Of a DNA stretch of 64,000 nt, positions 8,298 to 15,613 are shown piece after piece. The notes under the pieces are model-generated. The model had not been told where the DNA came from and searched no databases. It was given only the letters and a program-made list of their open reading frames with translations. The stretch comes from Arthrobacter sp. 24S4-2 (lineage in GTDB: Bacteria; Actinomycetota; Actinomycetes; Actinomycetales; Micrococcaceae), in assembly GCF_005280255.1 (NCBI RefSeq), contig NZ_CP040018.1, forward strand, positions 3,596,001-3,660,000. The letters are read 5' to 3'. Positions within the stretch are counted from its first letter, which is position 1. Each line of letters starts with the position of its first letter. A program made the translations under genes and the position numbers.

Positions 8298-9354
8298 CGC
8301 CATCCTTGAAAGCGAGGCCGCCATGGCCGATGGAACTCCGCGCCACGGGGTTGAACAGCTTTCCATGCAGCAGGCACTGAACCGCGCCCTCGACGAGCTG
8401 CTGGCCGGGAATCCGAAAACGCTGATCTTCGGCGAGGACTGCGGGCGGCTGGGCGGCGTGTTCCGCATTACGGACGGTCTCCAGGCGAAGTACGGAACCG
8501 GCCGGGTGTTTGACACCCCGCTCGCCGAGTCGGGCATCCTCGGCATGTCCGTGGGCCTGGCGATGGCCGGCTTCCACCCGATTCCCGAGGTCCAGTTCGA
8601 CGGCTTCGCCTATCCGGCGATCAACCAGATCGTCTGCCAGATCGCCCGGATGAACTACCGCAGCCGGGGCACACTGCCGATGCCGATCACCCTGCGTGTG
8701 CCCAGCTTCGGCGGCATCCGCGCCCCCGAACACCACGGCGAAAGCCTCGAGGCACTCTTTGCCCACGTTCCCGGGCTCAAGGTGGTTTCGCCGTCGAACC
8801 CGCACGAGGCCTACCACCTGCTCAAGTACGCCGCCACCCGGCCGGACCCGGTGATTTTCATGGAGCCCAAGTCCCGTTACTGGCAGAAGGGCGAGGTCAA
8901 CTTCGACTCCGCAGACCCCGCAGGATCCCCCGACGGTGGCGCCCCCACCGGCGCCAAGATCATGCGCGAGGGGCGGCACCTGACTCTCGTTGCGTGGGGC
9001 GCCATGGTAGCGCGCTGCCTGCAGGTGGCCGAGCTCGCCGCCGAGGACGGGATCGACGTCGAGGTCCTTGACCTGCGCTGGCTCAAGCCGATTGACGCGG
9101 CCGCACTGGCGGCGTCCGTGACGAAGACGCGCCGCGCCGTCGTCGTCCATGAGGCGCCGCTGACCTCGGGGCTGGGCGCCGAAGTTGCCCAGCTGATCAC
9201 GCAGAGCTGCTTCGACACGCTCAAGGCTCCCGTGGAGCGAATCACCGGCTTCGACGTCCCGTATCCCTCCGGTGACCTCGAAGACGAATACATCCCGAAC
9301 ATTGACCGGATCCTCTTTGGCATCCAGCGAGTATTGGAGTACCGCCGTGGCTGA
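8290..9354 (+). CDS. 2-oxo acid dehydrogenase E1 component, beta subunit
   Basis: This 354-residue beta subunit has the transketolase-like pyrimidine-binding domain (LIFGEDCGRLGGVFRITDGL near 40, FDTPLAESGILGMSVGLAMAG near 72, EVQFDGFAYPAINQIV near 98) and the C-terminal transketolase domain (VEVLDLRWLKPIDAAALAASVTKTRRAVVVHEA). It pairs with the preceding alpha subunit to decarboxylate a 2-oxo acid (or cleave acetoin) and load the lipoyl carrier. The ATG at 8290 lies inside the alpha-subunit end, and the stop overlaps the GTG of the lipoyl gene by 8 bases, so three genes are translationally linked. Confidence 0.92.
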   Translation: MSNAILESEAAMADGTPRHGVEQLSMQQALNRALDELLAGNPKTLIFGEDCGRLGGVFRITDGLQAKYGTGRVFDTPLAESGILGMSVGLAMAGFHPIPEVQFDGFAYPAINQIVCQIARMNYRSRGTLPMPITLRVPSFGGIRAPEHHGESLEALFAHVPGLKVVSPSNPHEAYHLLKYAATRPDPVIFMEPKSRYWQKGEVNFDSADPAGSPDGGAPTGAKIMREGRHLTLVAWGAMVARCLQVAELAAEDGIDVEVLDLRWLKPIDAAALAASVTKTRRAVVVHEAPLTSGLGAEVAQLITQSCFDTLKAPVERITGFDVPYPSGDLEDEYIPNIDRILFGIQRVLEYRRG

Positions 9355-9676
9355 ACTTTCCTTCCCGCTTCCCGACCTCGGCGAGGGCCTGATCGAGGCG
9401 ACCGTGCTGGCATGGCTGGTTTCGCCCGGTGACCACGTGGAGCGGAACCAGCCCCTCGTCGAGGTGGAAACCACCAAATCGGCTGTTGAACTGCCCAGTC
9501 CGCAGGCAGGTAAAGTGGTGCGTATCCACGGCGGGCCCGGTGACAAGATCAATGTCGGCGAGCCCCTGATTGTGTTTGAGGTGCCGGACAACACCGCCGG
9601 CATCGTGGGCACGGTCCCGAAGGAAGAGGCACCGAAGCGCCGGGTCCGCCTGAGCGCCGTACTTGATGAGGACTGA
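9347..9676 (+). CDS. Stand-alone lipoyl-domain protein (E2 N-terminus only)
   Basis: This 109-residue protein is little more than one biotinyl/lipoyl domain: FPLPDLGEGLIEATVLAWLV, then VEVETTKSAVELPSP with the lipoylated lysine at about residue 44, and INVGEPLIVFEV. It ends with the start of a linker (PKEEAPKRRVRLSAVLDED) where E2 enzymes would continue to the E3-binding and catalytic domains. Those are absent in every frame downstream, so this is not an obvious frameshift. The GTG start has GGAG 9 bases upstream and overlaps E1beta. It is probably the swinging arm for E1 and for the next gene's product. Confidence 0.85.
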   Translation: MAELSFPLPDLGEGLIEATVLAWLVSPGDHVERNQPLVEVETTKSAVELPSPQAGKVVRIHGGPGDKINVGEPLIVFEVPDNTAGIVGTVPKEEAPKRRVRLSAVLDED

Positions 9677-9680
9677 CACC

Positions 9681-10508
9681 ATGAGCGGCAGGCACACCGG
9701 CGAGCAGCACCACCACACCGTTGAGGGCACCGACCCCCAGCTCTACGTGGAGGTGCATGAACCGGAGACCGACCCGGGACTGAGGCCCGTCCTGCTGCTC
9801 CACGGATTTTCCTCTTCGACCAAGTTGAACTGGCAGGACACCGGTTGGCTGGCCGCCCTGCTCGAGGCAGGCCGGCGGGTCATCGCCGTGGATCTTCCCG
9901 GCCACGGCCGCAGCGGAGCCCCGGAGGACATGGACTCCTATACACCGAGCAGGATCCGCGCGGACCTGCTGCAGGTGGCGTTCGACGCCGGCGTCCGTCC
10001 TTTGCGGGACGGCGATCCTGCCAGCGGGCTCGACGTAATCGGTTATTCCCTGGGATCCCGGCTCGCCTGGGAATTCGGCGCCACCCAGCCTGAGCTGGTT
10101 CACCGGCTGGTGCTCGGAGGCCCCAACATTGCGGACCCGCTGGCGGCCTTTGATCTGGTGGCTGCCCAGCGCTACCTTGCCGACGGCACGCCCATCGCGG
10201 ACGAGTCCACGGCCGGACTGCTGAAGATGGCCCAGGGGCTGCCCAGCAACAACATCTTCGCGCTGCTCTCACTCGTCGAAGCCATCAAGGGCGAGCCCTT
10301 CGATCCGGCCGAAGCCATCCCGCACATGCCCATGCTGCTGGTGGCCGGCGAGAAGGACGACCGCGCGGCCACCATGCCCAAGCTGGCAGAGCTGGGCGCT
10401 AAATCCGGTGCCCTCGTGGAGCAGCTGCTGATTCCGGGCCGCAACCACAGCAATGTGATCACCAGCCGCACCTTCAAGCAGGCAGCCACGGACTTCCTGG
10501 GCGTCTAG
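9681..10508 (+). CDS. Alpha/beta hydrolase, possible acyltransferase partner of the lipoyl protein
   Basis: A 275-residue alpha/beta-hydrolase fold protein with the oxyanion segment LLLHGFSSSTKLNW (about 38-51), the nucleophile elbow VIGYSLGSRLAW (Ser about 123), the acid region VAGEKDD (near 221) and the catalytic His in IPGRNHSNV (about 256). The triad appears complete. It begins 4 bases after the lipoyl gene stop with GAGG upstream. In acetoin dehydrogenase AcoC proteins a lipoyl domain is fused to exactly this fold, so the pair may be a split AcoC-type E2. That link is inference; it could be an unrelated esterase. Confidence 0.85.
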   Translation: MSGRHTGEQHHHTVEGTDPQLYVEVHEPETDPGLRPVLLLHGFSSSTKLNWQDTGWLAALLEAGRRVIAVDLPGHGRSGAPEDMDSYTPSRIRADLLQVAFDAGVRPLRDGDPASGLDVIGYSLGSRLAWEFGATQPELVHRLVLGGPNIADPLAAFDLVAAQRYLADGTPIADESTAGLLKMAQGLPSNNIFALLSLVEAIKGEPFDPAEAIPHMPMLLVAGEKDDRAATMPKLAELGAKSGALVEQLLIPGRNHSNVITSRTFKQAATDFLGV

Positions 10509-10541
10509 CTACTGGCCGTTCCGGGTTCGGTTCAGGGAAGC

Positions 10542-11141
10542 CTAGTAGTCGACGCCCGGCTCGGGAGTTCCAGCCATCTGGAAGCACGCGGACGAGGATA
10601 GGACGTTGAGCGCGTTCCGCTCCGGGTTGAATTCGATCGAGTGCAGATAGCCTTCCCCGCTGACGATCACCAGCTCCGGGTCGCCGTTGACGCTCGTCTT
10701 GTCCTTGACGGACCAGCCGCTCTTGGCGGACCAGTCAGTCTTGATCTGCTTCAGCAGCGCCGCGCCGTCGGCGTCTCCGCTGAGGACAACGTCCATGGTG
10801 CCCGGCCAGTAGTACCCGCCGGTCTCGCACTCGAAGAGGGCGCGGGAGCTTTCGGTCTGCTTCGTCGTCGACACATCGGACGGCGGGACGACGGACATGA
10901 GTTCGTGCTGCTGGCTGCGCGTTGCGTCCGCTGCGGTGAAAATTCCGGCCACCGCGTCCCCCAATGTCTTCGTCCAAATTATCCGCGGGCCGCACCGGGC
11001 GTTCCTCCAAGCAGAGACCCTACCCCAATTTATCCATACGATGGATGGATGGTGGTGCCCATCGCCCCTTGCTCCAATGTTTCCGGCGGCCGCCGCCACC
11101 GCAAGAGGACGACGGCGGCGTGGAGCTACAGCGTCCGGCAC
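10542..11141 (-). CDS. Hypothetical protein, start uncertain
   Basis: I do not recognise the family. The convincing part is the C-terminal 120 residues (from about GDAVAGIFTAADATRSQ to the end GTPEPGVDY), with CETGGYYWPGTMDVVLSG and a final SSSACFQMAG; two cysteines could pair. The N-terminal 60 residues of the open frame are proline/arginine-rich and unlikely to be real, and no signal peptide is visible. A strong SD (GGAGGA) precedes a GTG at 10998, but that lies in another frame, which would rejoin this one through the GGGGG run near 10964-10968; the shift needed is one extra or two missing bases. Similar small secreted proteins often carry a lipoprotein signal, not seen here. Confidence 0.5.
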   Translation of the reverse strand: MPDAVAPRRRRPLAVAAAAGNIGARGDGHHHPSIVWINWGRVSAWRNARCGPRIIWTKTLGDAVAGIFTAADATRSQQHELMSVVPPSDVSTTKQTESSRALFECETGGYYWPGTMDVVLSGDADGAALLKQIKTDWSAKSGWSVKDKTSVNGDPELVIVSGEGYLHSIEFNPERNALNVLSSSACFQMAGTPEPGVDY

Positions 11142-11202
11142 AACCAGCGGCGGGCACGGACCGCTCTGGTCCGTGCCCGCCGTCGCGGATTTCAGCCTGC
11201 CG

Positions 11203-12537
11203 CTAGTGGTGGCTGCTGACGCCCAGCGGGCGGCCCTTGGTCTCCTTGGCCAGGATGACGCCGACAGCCGAGATTACGCACAGGATCATGATGTAGATGC
11301 CGATGGAGCCGGTCCATTTGGTGCTCTGCATCAGGGCTTCGGCAATGGTGGCCGCGAAGGCGCCGCCCAGGATGGCACCGAAGGCGTAGCCGATGGAGAT
11401 GCCGGAGTAGCGGACGCTGGCCGGGAACATCTCGGCATACATGGCGGACATCGGGCCGTACGAAAGACCGAGGCCGATGGTCAGCACGAAGAGGGCCAGG
11501 CCGTAAAGCATGATGTTCCTGGTGTCGATCAGGGCGAACATCGGGATCATCCAGGCGAACACGATGCCGTAGCCGATGAGGAATGTCTTGACCCGGCCGA
11601 TTTTGTCGGAGAGCCAGCCTCCCACGAGCGTGAAGATCAGCCAGCCGAAGGACGCGAGCGTGGTGGCCAGAAGGATCTCCGCGACCGGCATCTTCAGCGA
11701 CTTGGTGGCATAGGAGATGAAGAACGCGATCAGCAGGTAGCCGGCTGCATTGTTGCCGATGAAGATCATGGTGGAGTAGAGCACAGACTTCTTGTGGTGC
11801 TTGATCAGCTGGCCGAGCGGGGCCTTGGCCTTCTCCTTGCGCTCGATCATTTCCTTGAAGACGGGGCTCTCGGCGACTGCGCGGCGGATCAGGTAGCCCA
11901 CCACGATCAGCACGATTGAGAGCAGGAACGGCACGCGCCAGCCCCACGAGGCGAAGTCTTCCTTCGACATGCCGGTGTTGAGGAAGAACAGCAGGCCCGT
12001 GGCGAGGATCATGCCGACCGGAACCCCGATCTGCGGGTAGGCACCGAACAGGCCTCGCTTGCTCATGGGTGCGTGCTCGACTGCCATCAGGGCAGCACCG
12101 CCCCATTCACCGCCGGCGGAGAAGCCTTGGATGATGCGGAGGGTGATCAGCATGATGGGAGCCCAGACGCCGATCTGGGCGTAGGTCGGCAGCACGCCGA
12201 TCAGCGCCGTCGCAGCACCCATCATTATGAGCGTGAACACCAGCATCGCCTTTCGTCCCAGGCGGTCCCCGAGGTGACCGGCAATGATCGCGCCGAGCGG
12301 GCGGAACAGGAAGCTGATGCCGATCAATGCGAAGGACAGGATCTGCGCAAGACCCGGGTTGGAATCGTTCAGCGGGGCAAGGAACAGCGGGGACAACAGC
12401 GTTGCTGTCAGCTGGGCGAAGATGAAGAAGTCGTACCACTCGATGGTGGTGCCGACCAGCGTGCCCGCGAGGACTTTGCGTTCCTCATGCTTGCTGCTGG
12501 GGCCCGCCTCTGAATCGACGTGTGAAGTTGCGGTCAT
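11203..12537 (-). CDS. MHS-family MFS transporter, probably aromatic or organic acid uptake
   Basis: This 444-residue protein has 12 predicted membrane helices and the metabolite:H+ symporter signature: GTTIEWYDFFIFA in helix 1, GHLGDRLGRKAMLV between helices 2 and 3, RIIQGFSAGGEWGGAALMAVEHAP, and WGWRVPFLLSIVL. The group includes ShiA, ProP and PcaT. It lies downstream of the HpaB-like and HpaC-like genes on the same strand, which points to import of an aromatic substrate; the substrate itself is inferred. The ATG at 12537 follows a 131-base gap holding a possible operator, so it may have its own promoter. Confidence 0.9.
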   Translation of the reverse strand: MTATSHVDSEAGPSSKHEERKVLAGTLVGTTIEWYDFFIFAQLTATLLSPLFLAPLNDSNPGLAQILSFALIGISFLFRPLGAIIAGHLGDRLGRKAMLVFTLIMMGAATALIGVLPTYAQIGVWAPIMLITLRIIQGFSAGGEWGGAALMAVEHAPMSKRGLFGAYPQIGVPVGMILATGLLFFLNTGMSKEDFASWGWRVPFLLSIVLIVVGYLIRRAVAESPVFKEMIERKEKAKAPLGQLIKHHKKSVLYSTMIFIGNNAAGYLLIAFFISYATKSLKMPVAEILLATTLASFGWLIFTLVGGWLSDKIGRVKTFLIGYGIVFAWMIPMFALIDTRNIMLYGLALFVLTIGLGLSYGPMSAMYAEMFPASVRYSGISIGYAFGAILGGAFAATIAEALMQSTKWTGSIGIYIMILCVISAVGVILAKETKGRPLGVSSHH

Positions 12538-12596
12538 TGGAACTCCATGGCTGGGGGCAGTGCAACTGCCGGAGATGAGGTGTGGCCGTGCGATTT

Positions 12597-12614
12597 ACTG
12601 ATCGAACGGTCAGT
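12597..12614. promoter_or_regulatory. Near-perfect palindrome upstream of the MHS transporter
   Basis: ACTGA (12597-12601) and TCAGT (12610-12614) surround an inner CG..CG; only one base pair of the 18-bp dyad fails apart from the central bases. The form resembles TetR-type operators. It lies 60 bases before the transporter start. The cognate regulator is unknown; the IclR protein at 14852 is another candidate. Confidence 0.45.
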
Positions 12615-12668
12615 TGGTATGAGGATACTCGAATGTGTGACAAAACGCACTTAAATCTTTGCGGGATC

Positions 12669-14123
12669 TCAGTCCTGCCGGTTGAGGAATTCCCGGACCC
12701 TTGCCCGTACCGGCTCGCGGTCATAGGTGTTGACGAGGGCCCCGGCCATGCGGACGGGATCCCCGAAGAAGAAGTACTCGTAGAGCGACTGCCGGCCCGA
12801 GAACCCTGAGATTGAGGCGTCAAAGGCCAGCTTGAACAGACGGACACGCTCGGGGCCGGTGAGGGTTTTGCCCTGCAGGTACTTGTCGATATCCGCCCTG
12901 GCCTCGCTGTTGACGTCAGCTTCTCCGGGCAGCGCCATCAGCCCCGACGCCGAGAACTTCCGGATGATTTGCGGGAAACGCTGGGCGACCTTGGGGTACC
13001 AGTTCCTGGCAGCGTTCAGCGTGGACCACTTGGGCAGCATCAAGCCGGCGTCATTGAGCTGGGCATCCGCCTCGGACGCGCGGACCAGCGCCTTGCCGAT
13101 TTCGACGTCGATGATCAGCTCTGCAATGTCCTCCTGGATATGCTGGAAACCGTCGATCCCGATCGAATCGGCAAGCTCGGACGCCAGGCCCAGGAAGAAC
13201 TCGCTCTTGGCGATGGTCCGGGTGACAACCTGGTGCGTCATCAGGGCACCAGCGCCGGTTTCCGTGTAGAAGGCATTGCACAGCTGCGGGTTCCCGAGCA
13301 TGAAGATCCGCTCCCTCGGCACGAACACGTTGTCAAAGACCGCGACGGCGTCCATCTCCTCATAACGCGAGGCCAGAGGCTCGTCATGGGTGCTGCCTCC
13401 GTTGTACAGCGAGGTGCGGCACAGGTAGCGAAGGCCCGGCGCATCATTGGGGATGGCAAATGCGAAGGAGTACGGGGCATCCTCGGGAGTGCCGCGCAGC
13501 ACGGTTGACGGGAAAACCAGCAGTTCATCGGCAATCGGGGCGATGGTGGCCAGCATCCGGGCGCCGCTGATCACGATGCCGTCCTCACGCTCCTCGACGA
13601 TGTGCGCCGTCAGCTGCCCGCCCATCTGCTCGGCGCCGGAGACGGAGCGGTTGACCTGCGGCGGGATCAGCGTATGCGTGGCCAGGACATCATTCTCACG
13701 AGCCCACTCGTAGTAGTTGAGGATGTTTTCACCGAACTTGGGGTCGGCCTGGGCGAACCATTTCTGCGCGGTGCTGAGGGCCGTCAACGAGGAGTTCATG
13801 TAGTCGCCGGAGCGTCCCAGGAATCCGTTGGAGGATTCGGCCCAGGTGGATATTGCCCTTCGCCGGCGCTCCAGGTCCTCGATGGTCTTCGGAACCAGGA
13901 AGGAGGCATTCACCAGGTCACCGGTGGACGGCGAGGCATACGTCAGCGCCTCCTGGTATGCGGGGTCATGCTGCATGTCGAAAAGCTTCGCGTAGGAGCG
14001 GGCCACGTTTCGGAACGCGGGATGTTCGGCGATCTTTTCGCTGACAAGCTCCCCGTCGATCACCACATGCGGCGTCATCGCGTTGAGCTTGTCCAGGTAC
14101 TGCTGTCCGGTACGGATACCCAT
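12669..14123 (-). CDS. hpaB: 4-hydroxyphenylacetate 3-monooxygenase-type oxygenase component (HpaB family)
   Basis: A flavin-dependent aromatic hydroxylase of the HpaB/acyl-CoA-dehydrogenase-like fold that uses reduced flavin from a partner reductase. Landmarks include RTGQQYLDKLNAMTPHVVIDGE at the N-terminus, DPKFGENILNYYEWARENDVLATHTLIPPQVNRS near 135-170, GARMLATIAPIADELLVFP, and the C-terminal RKFSASGLMALPGEADV. At 484 residues it matches the family. The frame is open to 14450, but the ATG at 14123 has GGAG 8 bases upstream. The reductase gene is directly upstream (55-base gap). The exact phenol substrate cannot be told. Confidence 0.88.
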   Translation of the reverse strand: MGIRTGQQYLDKLNAMTPHVVIDGELVSEKIAEHPAFRNVARSYAKLFDMQHDPAYQEALTYASPSTGDLVNASFLVPKTIEDLERRRRAISTWAESSNGFLGRSGDYMNSSLTALSTAQKWFAQADPKFGENILNYYEWARENDVLATHTLIPPQVNRSVSGAEQMGGQLTAHIVEEREDGIVISGARMLATIAPIADELLVFPSTVLRGTPEDAPYSFAFAIPNDAPGLRYLCRTSLYNGGSTHDEPLASRYEEMDAVAVFDNVFVPRERIFMLGNPQLCNAFYTETGAGALMTHQVVTRTIAKSEFFLGLASELADSIGIDGFQHIQEDIAELIIDVEIGKALVRASEADAQLNDAGLMLPKWSTLNAARNWYPKVAQRFPQIIRKFSASGLMALPGEADVNSEARADIDKYLQGKTLTGPERVRLFKLAFDASISGFSGRQSLYEYFFFGDPVRMAGALVNTYDREPVRARVREFLNRQD

Positions 14124-14178
14124 TGTTTTCTCCAGTCGTCGTTGAGCTGCAGGGAGCTTGGCAGTGATTTTGTGGTTG

Positions 14179-14718
14179 CTAGAGGAGGTCCTCCATTCCC
14201 AACTGGCTCTCCGGGATGGTGGTGAAGGTGCTGTTGGCGAAAGCCAGGGCGTCCCCGTTGCGGTAGTTGAAATCCACCACCTCGCCGAGATACAGGGTGT
14301 GGTCGCCGCCGTCGTACTCCGCCCATGGCTTGCACTCGAAATAGGCGAGGACACTGGACAGACGCGGTGCAGTTCCGCCTTCCACCCACCGGGGCTCGGG
14401 ACCAGGACGGCCGGCGAAGTGCAAGGCCAGATGCCGCTGTTCGGCGCCAAGGATGTTCACCGTGAACGGCCGCCCGGACAACTCATCATGGGCTTTGGCG
14501 GTGCGGGCAATGCTGACAAGCACCAGCGGCGGCTCCATGGACACGGACGTGAACGAATTGACGGTGATCCCGTGGCGCCTGGTGGCGCCGTCGAACGTCA
14601 CGATCGCCACCCCGGTGGCAAACCTTCCGAGGCTGCCACGGAAATGGTGGGCCGGCGGGGTGAACATCCTGCCGGCGGCTTCGGGGGCCCCTCCCGACCG
14701 GGGCGTGGCAATCATCAT
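14179..14718 (-). CDS. Flavin reductase, HpaC-like partner
   Basis: A 179-residue flavin-reductase-domain protein: FRGSLGRFATGVAIVTFDG, the ITVNSFTSVSMEPPLVLVSI segment that binds flavin, FTVNILGAEQRHLALHFAG, and GGDHTLYLGEVVDF with the family's conserved GDH. It reduces FMN or FAD with NAD(P)H and supplies it to the adjacent HpaB-type oxygenase. Two in-frame ATGs occur at 14718 and 14715, with AAGGGA a few bases upstream. The operon promoter faces the divergent IclR gene; paired half-sites lie between them. Confidence 0.88.
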   Translation of the reverse strand: MMIATPRSGGAPEAAGRMFTPPAHHFRGSLGRFATGVAIVTFDGATRRHGITVNSFTSVSMEPPLVLVSIARTAKAHDELSGRPFTVNILGAEQRHLALHFAGRPGPEPRWVEGGTAPRLSSVLAYFECKPWAEYDGGDHTLYLGEVVDFNYRNGDALAFANSTFTTIPESQLGMEDLL

Positions 14719-14748
14719 TGATCCCTTGGATTGTCTGTCCTATATTAG

Positions 14749-14787
14749 AGGTGTTCGATAGTTGAACATCTAGTTCCCATATGGAAC
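14749..14787. promoter_or_regulatory. Four phased GTTC/GAAC half-sites in the divergent hpaC-iclR region
   Basis: AGGTGTTC (14749-14756) and GAACATCT (14764-14771) match at 7 of 8 positions; GTTCC (14773-14777) and GGAAC (14783-14787) match perfectly. The four half-sites start at 14753, 14764, 14773 and 14784, close to one helical turn apart, so two dimers could sit side by side. IclR-family regulators bind such paired inverted repeats. The cognate gene at 14852 is the obvious candidate. Confidence 0.6.
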
Positions 14788-14851
14788 GCTAGCCCAAAGT
14801 GAGCCGCAACACAAGACCCCGGGGCCGGACCTCTCCGGAACCCGGCCTAGG

Positions 14852-15595
14852 ATGGACAGCATGACTCAAACCGCAGGCGCCGGAGCACAGGCTGCGCCGG
14901 CCCAGGCCTCGCCGTCCCAGACGCTCTCGCGCGGCATCCGCGCGCTGGAAATCCTGGCCGAGGCCGAGCGGCCACTGACCATCGCGGAACTTGCGGACGC
15001 CATGGGGGTCCACCGCTCCGTGGCGTACCGGATCCTTCGCACGCTGGAGGATCATTCACTGCTGGTCCGGGACGACGCCGGCAGGGTCCAGCCCGGCCCG
15101 GGCCTGGCCGTCCTGGCGAGGGGCGTGGCCCGCAACCTGCAGTCCGCGGCCCTGCCGGAGCTCACCCAGCTTGCCAATACACTGAACATGACGGCCTTCA
15201 TTGCAGTCTGGGACCACCAGGACTGCATCACGCTGGTGACTGTGGAACCGAGGCACTCGGCCGCCACAGTGGTCCAGCACCCCGGCTCACGGCACCCGAT
15301 AAGCGCCGGCGCCCCCGGCATTGCCATCCAGTCGGCGCTTACGGAACAGGACTGGACCGCCCTGGCGCCGGGAATTCCCTACCGGGCCGAGTCAGCCGAG
15401 GCCAGGAAAAGGGGCTACGCGGCGAGCCACGATGAAGTCATCGCCGGGGTGTCATCCCTTGCTGTCCCCATCAACGTGCCCGGCGGGCGGCCAGCGTCGG
15501 TCGCCGTCGTCTATATCCGTTCAACGCAGGATCCGGCCGAAGTGGCGGCCGCCCTCACGGTGAGCGCTGCGCGGATAGAAAAGCAACTGCTCTAG
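14852..15595 (+). CDS. IclR-family transcriptional regulator
   Basis: A 247-residue protein with an N-terminal winged helix (SRGIRALEILAEAERPLTIAELADAMGVHRSVAYRILRTLEDH, about 28-70) and a C-terminal IclR effector domain (ALPELTQLANTLNMTAFIAVWDHQDCITLVTVEP to the end). A second ATG at 14861 is possible. It is divergent from the hpaC-hpaB genes and next to phased inverted repeats, so control of aromatic hydroxylation is likely. IclR members often respond to aromatic acids; the ligand here is unknown. Confidence 0.92.
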   Translation: MDSMTQTAGAGAQAAPAQASPSQTLSRGIRALEILAEAERPLTIAELADAMGVHRSVAYRILRTLEDHSLLVRDDAGRVQPGPGLAVLARGVARNLQSAALPELTQLANTLNMTAFIAVWDHQDCITLVTVEPRHSAATVVQHPGSRHPISAGAPGIAIQSALTEQDWTALAPGIPYRAESAEARKRGYAASHDEVIAGVSSLAVPINVPGGRPASVAVVYIRSTQDPAEVAAALTVSAARIEKQLL

Positions 15596-15613
15596 GGCGC
15601 TGACGCGGCGGCG

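Noticed and set aside
9347..9676. Lipoyl gene as a frameshifted full E2
   Set aside because: No E3-binding or catalytic E2 sequence follows in any frame; the next gene is an unrelated hydrolase fold starting at once.
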